Origin: Ciborinia camelliae
Lineage: Eukaryota > Ascomycota > Leotiomycetes > Helotiales > Sclerotiniaceae
Assembly: GCA_025890175.1 (NCBI GenBank)
Contig: JANPYM010000014.1
Span: 629,052-693,051, forward strand
Length of the DNA: 64,000 nt
Reading direction: 5' to 3'
Notes under the pieces: model-generated
The model's input: the letters and a program-made list of their open reading frames with translations, nothing else
What the model was told of the DNA's origin: nothing
The model's database searches: none
Shown: one piece after another, positions 58,100-64,000 of the stretch
Layout: every line of letters begins with the position of its first letter
Numbering within the stretch: the first letter of the stretch is position 1
Made by a program: the position numbers and the translations under genes

Positions 58100-59128
58100 C
58101 TAGTTATTATTTTTCCCTTTCCCATTTTTTGCATCGTTGATGTCTTTCACATCTTCGTCAGAAACTTCCTCGTCATCCTCTGCCCAATTCTCGGCGAATT
58201 GATTTTCCAAATAAGCATCGTATCCCCCTGATGCGCGAGTTTGTGATGCTTCGATAGCTTGGGCCATCCAGCTTGAATCGAATCTTCCATAGGTGCCATC
58301 TAACTTGAAGTCTGCGGCTGTAGTTGCAACTTCATCTCCAGTCATCTGATCAAAGGGGTATGGTTCACCTTGGTCGACCATCGTTTGTTTTGCCAATGGG
58401 TGAGCAAGAACCGCCTGTTGAAGATTAGCAAGACCGGGGAAAGACGGGAAAATGTTGCGTACCTTGATATTTGCGTCTTCTTGGAAGATGGGCGACTTGA
58501 AGTCAGATAGTAATTGTCCAACATCCGCGTATTTGTCTGACTTTGGCTTCTTGCGAGCACCACAAGCTATACCACCACGACGCTTCTTTGGGCCCCCTCC
58601 ACGTAGATAGACCTTCTCCTTCTCGCTTAGGCCACCACCACGTAGACGAGGTGCTACTTTCTTGAGGGCGGGCTTCTCATTTCCTCTAGCGGAAGAAGCT
58701 TCTGGAAGGTGGGATTCTCGTCTGGTCGCAGTGCGGGGAGTGTTGAATGGCGTTGGGATATATGCTCTTTCCGAGCAGGAGGAGATCATGAAATGAGCAC
58801 TAAGTGGTCTCTCCACGGGTAATTGGTTCATCTCCCTGGTTGGAGCCAGATTCATCTCCTAAGATTAGAGATTAGCTAAATATCTATATAGTTTGACACG
58901 TGATTAGATGGGTCCAAAAATGCTTACCGGTCGTGCTGATGTCTCGTACGGGGCAATTGGGTCCAGTACCCCGATCGCCTGGTTGTAAGCCGCCAAAGGT
59001 TCCGGCACCGACGTTGGTGTCGCTGCCGCCGCAGTCTGGGGATTAATTCCAGAATCCGCGAGTCCCAGAACAGGCGAGCTTGGTGGGGCTGCCGTTGCCT
59101 GGCCAGGGGGCCCACTAGTAACCGCCAT
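58100..59128 (-). CDS. uncharacterised protein with repeated LRGG motifs
   Basis: Two exons (59128-58928, 58858-58100; 69-base intron) give 319 residues. The N-terminal exon is Ala/Pro/Ser-rich. The middle is basic and holds APRLRGGG and VYLRGGG, 15 residues apart, followed by KKRRGG. RLRGG is the C-terminal motif of ubiquitin, but here it lies mid-protein in a basic, glycine-rich stretch, so a ubiquitin relation is not implied. The C-terminal half looks ordered (NIFPSFPGLANLQQAVLAHPLAKQ, YGRFDSSWMAQAIEAS) and ends in an acidic then Lys/Asn-rich tail. No family recognised. Divergent from SEC22, starts 649 bases apart. Confidence 0.7.
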
Positions 59129-59385
59129 CAGAAATTTAGTTAAAAAAGAATGGTGTGGAGATGGAAGCGGAGGAACTTGAAGAAGAAAAGGAAGAAGAAA
59201 AGAAGAAGTGGTCGAAAAGAAGATTTAATATAAGCTTTCTTGTCGATAAAAGAGGTGACCTTGAAAATAAAGGATTGGTCAAAAAAAGAAAAAAGAAAAA
59301 AGAAAAAAGACTCTCCGATCTGAGAAAGTTTTGATATGAACTGAAAGTTGAAGAGAGCAAACAGAAAACTCACTCATATGTTCTA

Positions 59386-59715
59386 TTAAGAACATAAATA
59401 TCTATCTATTGCAGCCTTATCCTCAATTGATGCGTCATTGGTAGCCTCATTGATAGCCTTGTGCCATAAGGGGCAAGGTGTTATGTCGGTATCGGGAAGG
59501 AGTTTATCCGAACCAGGATTTTGGACATGGATCCTCTGGAAATTGAAGGTAACAGCTTTCGAATTCATCATTGTAAGTGACATAGTCTGAAGTGATCCTC
59601 TTCTAACAATAACTTTGTTGATCTGTTTTCTTCTGAAGAATTTCTTCTTGTGATATTCATAATATTGATTCAATATTTTCACACATACAATCTGCGACAA
59701 ATAGATTAATACCAT
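59386..59715 (-). CDS. small hypothetical ORF in the SEC22 upstream region
   Basis: A 109-codon open frame from an ATG at 59715. The N-terminal third is basic (YHKKKFFRRKQINKV); an inner ATG leads into more regular sequence (SKAVTFNFQRIHVQNPGSDKL, LWHKAINEATNDASIEDKAAID). No family is recognised and the frame occupies the SEC22 promoter on the opposite strand, so it may not be expressed. Confidence 0.3.
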   Translation of the reverse strand: MVLIYLSQIVCVKILNQYYEYHKKKFFRRKQINKVIVRRGSLQTMSLTMMNSKAVTFNFQRIHVQNPGSDKLLPDTDITPCPLWHKAINEATNDASIEDKAAIDRYLCS

Positions 59716-59777
59716 AAATTAATACCCCATAAGTTGGATAAACATACCAGAAGGAGCTCCGGATACAAACAGACAAG

Positions 59778-60879
59778 ATGATTAAATCCACACAAATTGC
59801 CAGGCTAGACGGTATGCCGGTCTCTATATTTGAATTTCGCAGATTGTGACTAATCTCGCAATATAGGCCTTATGTTGTGCGCTTCCGTGGATGACGAACA
59901 GGTGCGCAAGCTATTCCAATGTTGATGGTTGCAAAGCTGACTCGAGTAACTCTCAGACTGAAACTTCCTTGGCCGAGATCAAGTCGCAAGTTAAGATGGT
60001 TCTCCGAAAGATGAATCGAAACTCCGCCGAGCAAGCCACTCTTGATAGTGGTCCATATACTATGCAGTACGTTCTAAGAAACACAATTCCCTTGGATCTG
60101 GTTGGAAGAATCTCGTCCCTGTTGGTTCCGTAGCCCTTGCTGTGAGATGCAGCAAGACCTAGAACCATGAGACTTCTAAGAAGCACATCGGGTCTCACAT
60201 AATCGAATACCAAAGTAAGAATTTGCAAGTGCAGATCTCGAGATTTGCTACGATAAGCGTTATTTAAGAACTGAAAGTGGTCTGTCTACACAGGGTATTC
60301 ACTGTGAAATGCATCTGCCTCACGTCTTTTCTAATCATTCTCCTCTAATTGATTAGCCACTGTTGCTAAATTTGGAGTATATCATTCATACCAGTCTGAC
60401 ATCGTCATAGCTACATGATTGCGAACGATATCGTATTCCTCTGCATCTGCGAACGCTCATATCCACGGAAGCTTGCATTCACATACCTCTCTGATCTTTG
60501 CACCGAATTTAACACCACATACCCCGCCACTCAAGTACACTCTCCAAGCTTACGACCATATGCCTTCATGGATTTCGATACTTTTATTTCGCGGACAAAA
60601 TCCACATATTCCGATACCCGAGCGACTCAGAATCTTGACAAGCTCAATGATGAACTCCGAGACGTTACCAAAGTCATGACCAAGAACATTGAGGATTTGC
60701 TTTATAGAGGAGATAACCTGGAGCGTATGGGAGAGGTGAGCAGTAGACTGAGAGAGGATAGCAAGAAATATCGCAAAGCTGCGGTAAGAATCAACTGGGA
60801 ATTGATGTTGAAACAATATGGACCGATTGGTGGACTGGGACTCTTCATGCTCATCTTCCTCTGGTGGAGATTCTTCTGA
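59778..60879 (+). CDS. SEC22: R-SNARE SEC22
   Basis: Four exons (59778-59811, 59867-59901, 59957-60066, 60411-60879) give 215 residues, the exact family size. The longin domain (TQIARLDGLMLCASVDDEQ, VKMVLRKMNRNSAEQA, DIVFLCICERSYPRKLAF) leads into the R-SNARE helix (LNDELRDVTKVMTKNIEDLLYRGDNLERM) with Arg at the zero-layer position. It ends in a membrane anchor (GGLGLFMLIFLWWRFF). SEC22 pairs with Bet1, Bos1 and Sed5 in ER-Golgi transport. The first two introns are about 55 bases, but the third is 344 bases (60067-60410), unusual for this window. Joins restore the expected reading (TMHYMIANDI). Confidence 0.97.
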
Positions 60880-62035
60880 TCCTCCAGAATATAAATGGGC
60901 TCGGTATGTAAAAATTGGATTGGAGGAGGCGTTGGTGATACATATCGAAGGAGTTTTCGCAATAAGCGGCGGCAGCTTTTGCTTCCATGTATAATGATTC
61001 CCAATAAATCACAATTTTCTCATTTTCTGCAACTCTATATTGGTCGGCCATTTTCAAAGTAGTTTTGTGGGTTGAACTTGACTTACAACCCAATTGAGCA
61101 GAGAGACAAAAACTGGAGGCGGTTGTAACAATTGGCTGCAAATTATAGGGTGGGGCAGGCAAGACCCATTGAGTCGCCCTTTTTGGTAAGTACGATGGAC
61201 CAAAGTAATCAGAAGTCTATGATCCACATGTAGCATCTACCCCGTTCAACATGAGGTGGGGCACCTCCGGCGGAGACGATTTCTTTCATCGCGAATGTAT
61301 TTAGAGATGGGAACGAGGAGAGAGGCGCCAAAAGCAATGAATTGGCGTTGAAATGAACAACTGTAATCACGAGGAGCAAAGATGCATGCCAAACAAATAA
61401 TAATGACTTTGCCAATAAGCAAGATGTGGCAGAAGACACAAGTGCAGTCAAAGAACGGGGTAAGTGCCTCGTCACCTCGATATAAAAATCGCCCATCATG
61501 GCTTTTCATATGATCGTCATCTCGTTCTTGCCAGTGCATTAACAGCCGTAGAACCTTCAGCAAAAAGACCTAACACGAAGACCAAGACGCGTTCTGCAAG
61601 AGCGCACTTGGTTATTGGAGATCAGAGTCTAGAATTTTGCATCGGATATGAATACTTGACGGTAACCTCGAAACTCGTTGTTTGTTTGATATAACCCCCT
61701 GACTTAATGGGTCGTAGCACTGATCCGATATACAAACACTTGTCCTGGTGTTTCCTTTTGTTTGTTGGGCTTCCCGCTATATATTAGGTGATCCTTGGAA
61801 ACGGGACTTCTTGCCTGGGTTCTCCTGAAAACCGTGCAGCCAACGCGAAAGATTCAAGGAGCTCGGCGGTGTCGAAGCAAAAATTGATCGAGATGAAGGC
61901 ATAACTATACTCTCTCTTGGCGAGCATATAAAAGCCCGTACTTAAATGCTGGTAGGCTAAAGAAGGCCCTTCATCATTAATCATCCTCGCATTTATCGAG
62001 ACCTTGTACCATATTGTTGATCGCTTTGCCCCATA
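60880..62035. other. interval with minus-strand coding-like fragments
   Basis: No complete gene was assembled. Minus-strand frames at 60851-61162 (MADQYRVAENEKIVIYW segment) and 61209-61563 (two overlapping frames, one with the hydrophobic HILLIGKVIIICLACIF) have protein-like composition. Another at 61784-61984 is similar. Splice signals that would link them were not convincing; they may be pieces of an intron-rich or decayed gene antisense to SEC22's 3' end. Confidence 0.35.
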
Positions 62036-62369
62036 TTATGTGGGAGAATCAAAGACATACCAGGGGTGCCAAAAGTTGGCGTCATCATATGCTATGAAAC
62101 AGGCTTGATCAATGGGCATGTCTAAGATGCAGCTCAGTTCATGTCCGTGGCGACGGAAACGTTCATTAAAGAAGTCCTATCATTTCGTCTTTTTTTGGCT
62201 GACCCAAGCGCTCGTAGATTTCTTCTTCTTGCCAAGTATCGATAGAATTATTGAGTCTAGATGAAACATTCGAGACAGTGAGATCTGTCAAATAGTCGGA
62301 ACGCAACTGGCCCAGTAGAATAAGACCGATGAGAAAGATGACGAGTACTACCAGCTCTTCGAGATTCAT
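62036..62369 (-). pseudogene. broken or multi-exon coding fragment
   Basis: Two overlapping minus-strand frames look coding. The first (62369-62166) opens with a hydrophobic stretch (VVLVIFLIGLILLG), then YLTDLTVSNVSSRLNN and EEEIYERLGQPKKDEM, faintly like the catalytic loop and following block of fungal SRPK-like kinases. The expected His before TDL is absent. The second (62176-62036) reads FNERFRRHGHELSCILDMP and a FWHPW motif, then a GTATGT donor. They differ in frame without a linking intron, so the locus is either decayed or split in a way I could not resolve. The kinase resemblance is weak. Confidence 0.35.
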
Positions 62370-62999
62370 TGTTATTCAACTAGCTCGGTGTGATGTTTAC
62401 TAGTGGATGGATCGTAATCGGGAAGGGATAAGAAGGAATTCGTGGTTAGATGGATGCTTATTGGCTCAGCAGGCGCCCTGGACATGATAAATGGGAGGCA
62501 GAAAATTGATATGTTTCGAGGATGAAGGATGTGGATTGAAGATCTAAACTGTGGCTGCTTATAAGCCAGATCCTAAGCTAATTCTACACTAGACTAGTGC
62601 TCAGGCGACTTGATAAAATCACCCCTGTTACTGAGGCTTCGAAATAAAATAGGTACTATCGGGTACCTAGGTACTGGAAACCTAGCTCTTTGCATGCGGG
62701 CGCTAGCTTATTATATATGATGATTGGAGATACGAACGAATATCGAAATCTGGTCGATGTTTGGGGGGCCATCCAGGCCAGCATTTTAGAATAATGCTAG
62801 CCCGCTGCCCCCCCCGTCTTCTTGCTCCATCGCTTCCGAATGGTTCCCGCGGCTTCAACTCTTGAAACCTCAAGCGCGGAGCAAAAGTTACCCATCGGGT
62901 AGTCGATCCTAAGAGATAGGGAAACTCCGGTTTAAACTTTGCACTTCTGTCCTTGCGCACCATCTGATATGCCACTTTCCCCCTTGGACTGGTGAAACT
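62370..62999. other. interval, no assembled gene
   Basis: Minus-strand open frame 62703-63032 (KVAYQMVRKDRSAKF, basic C-terminus) may continue the fragments to its right. A CGGGTACCTAGGTACTGG palindromic word lies near 62650-62667. Nothing assembled. Confidence 0.4.
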
Positions 63000-63350
63000 C
63001 AAGAGCTTCTTTTCGCAGAATGAGGCATTCAAATGATACGAACATCACCATCCGGACCTTAGTCAATTGAAGAAAAGTAATATGTTTTGCCGAAACCGAC
63101 ACGAACCAAGTGGCTGAAATTGGTAGGGTTGCTAACATCGTCCATACTCTGACAACAAACGTGGATAAATTCGACCCATTCATACAAATCATCATCAGTC
63201 TTGACTTTGATTTGAAGAATTCTTCCAGCAATCCAACATAGCTCAACTCGTGGGAAGAAGGAACTCTTGCTATCGAGTCATCTTGCTTGTCAATAACTGC
63301 CCCAGTCTTATTTGCATCTCGAAAGGACCTGAATTCGAGAATGACAAATC
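63000..63350 (-). pseudogene. frameshifted coding fragment
   Basis: From about 63345 downwards one minus-strand frame reads KTGAVIDKQDDSIARVPSS then HELSYVGLLEEF. After about 63215 the coding character moves to another frame, reading QIKVKTDDDLYEWVEF, CCQSMDDVSNPTNFSHLVRV and GFGKTYYFSSID before a stop. Both parts look like parts of one protein (charged, no repeats), and no intron fits between them, so a one-base frameshift is likely. I recognise no family. A third frame upstream (STTARGAPDLSFSN) may be a further exon. Confidence 0.4.
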
Positions 63351-63587
63351 AGGAGCACCTCTTGCAGTCGTTGATTTCATGTTCCCGGATCCAGATGAGC
63401 CCTCCTCCGCAGCCGAGACAGAATCAACAGCGGTGGCATCTGTCGAGGATTGCCCTCCCCTTAGTTTCGCCGAGGGATGCTGAAAATACGTTCATCTTTG
63501 AATGATAACTTATAGGGTGCTATGAGCATGGAAGAGTAGTCAGTTGTAATGGGGGTGTTTGCAAATTCTGGCAACTCGAACACAAGC

Positions 63588-64000
63588 CTAGAAGGCTGGT
63601 CGATATATCATGCTGGGATTCATCTGCCCTCTGACCCCGGGATTGTTAATGCCAGGTCCCGGGTTGTGGCCGCCAAAGGGGTTCCTTCCATTCCCATTGC
63701 TGGGTGTATCACGGTACCCTGCTGGGTTGGAAGTAATTCCCAAACCCTGAGGATCGGGTGGAGAGCTTGAGCAGCAGCAGGAGCAGCAGCAGGAGCAGCA
63801 GCAAAAATCTGCATACTTCGCAGTGGTCTGATCCAGACTCACGTTCCAAATGTCTCCGTGAGCATCACATTTCCAGGTGCTGGATCCACCCGCACCAGCG
63901 ATTGTATCTCTGAGCTCGTCGATCCATCCCATTTGCTCAACTGTTCCTCCAGGAAGAACCTCCAAGTATCTCTTGCTCTTCGCCTTTGTTGGTATCACCA
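63588..64000 (-). CDS. partial CDS with poly-Cys tract (start outside the window)
   Basis: The open frame runs off the right edge; the first in-window codon position is a GTG, so the true start lies beyond 64000. About 136 residues are visible. The part nearest the edge looks folded (YLEVLPGGTVEQMGWIDELRD, STWKCDAHGDIWNVSLDQTT). It is followed by CCCSCCCSCCC (about 63775-63810) and then a Gly/Asn/Pro-rich end. Eleven Cys in 13 residues would suit palmitoylation or metal binding, or the tract may be a trinucleotide-type artefact of the GCAGCAGGA repeat. A GTATGC donor just before the tract (near 63818) could remove it by splicing. Family unknown. Confidence 0.45.
   Translation of the reverse strand, partial: VIPTKAKSKRYLEVLPGGTVEQMGWIDELRDTIAGAGGSSTWKCDAHGDIWNVSLDQTTAKYADFCCCSCCCSCCCSSSPPDPQGLGITSNPAGYRDTPSNGNGRNPFGGHNPGPGINNPGVRGQMNPSMIYRPAF

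Noticed and set aside
61464..61694. 76-codon plus-strand frame downstream of SEC22
   Set aside because: No family, no splice context, and overlaps minus-strand fragments with better composition.

Overview
The window is nuclear DNA of a filamentous ascomycete. Genes are split by short introns (about 50-100 bases, GTATGT/GTAAGT-type donors, CTAAC/TACTAAC-type branch sites), intergenic DNA is AT-rich with many microsatellites, and housekeeping genes lie on both strands without operons. The gene set and protein style suggest Pezizomycotina, probably Leotiomycetes (Botrytis/Sclerotinia-like). The class and genus are inferences I could not test. I rebuilt exon structures by joining open frames at consensus splice sites; every multi-exon model given exon by exon closes on a whole number of codons.

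Layout. 0-5 kb: an 18-bp minisatellite, an NmrA-like oxidoreductase (-) and a HIRIP3/CHZ-type histone chaperone (+). 5.8-12.9 kb: five fast-evolving minus-strand genes for disordered or repetitive proteins of unknown function. At least four share the same start-codon context, they have similar repeat-rich leaders, and two are interrupted (an in-frame TGA; a frame change). 14.9-16.3 kb: an eight-exon mitoferrin/MRS3-4-type carrier (-). 18.2-23.7 kb: ATG9 (-) and COG6 (+), head to head. 24.8-28.4 kb: a DUF952 protein (-), MAK16 (+) and an MSO1-like Sec1-binding protein (+). 28.4-33.2 kb: 4.8 kb with no convincing gene. 33.2-40.5 kb: POL1, the DNA polymerase alpha catalytic subunit (-), divergent from a PPR protein (+). 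41-47.7 kb: a 1418-residue protein with four unfamiliar ~65-residue repeats (-), divergent from an RRM-like protein (+). 49-55.1 kb: a DUF6594 membrane protein (-), a Cys-rich unknown (+), a MYND/pRiA4b-ORF3 fusion (+) and an enoyl-CoA hydratase/isomerase family enzyme (-). 55.1-58.1 kb: very AT-rich DNA with an 8-bp compound satellite. 58.1-60.9 kb: an LRGG-containing unknown (-) and SEC22 (+). 60.9-64 kb: decayed, coding-like minus-strand fragments and the truncated end of a poly-Cys protein at the window edge.

Functional threads. Several genes serve membrane traffic and autophagy (ATG9, COG6, MSO1-like, SEC22). Others serve DNA replication and chromatin (POL1, HIRIP3-like; both have MCB-like ACGCG clusters upstream) or ribosome and mitochondrial biogenesis (MAK16, PPR protein, mitoferrin). 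The least ordinary parts are the 5.8-12.9 kb paralogue array, the repeat protein at 41-45.5 kb, and the pseudogene-rich right end. No tRNA, rRNA, CRISPR array or intact transposon was recognised.
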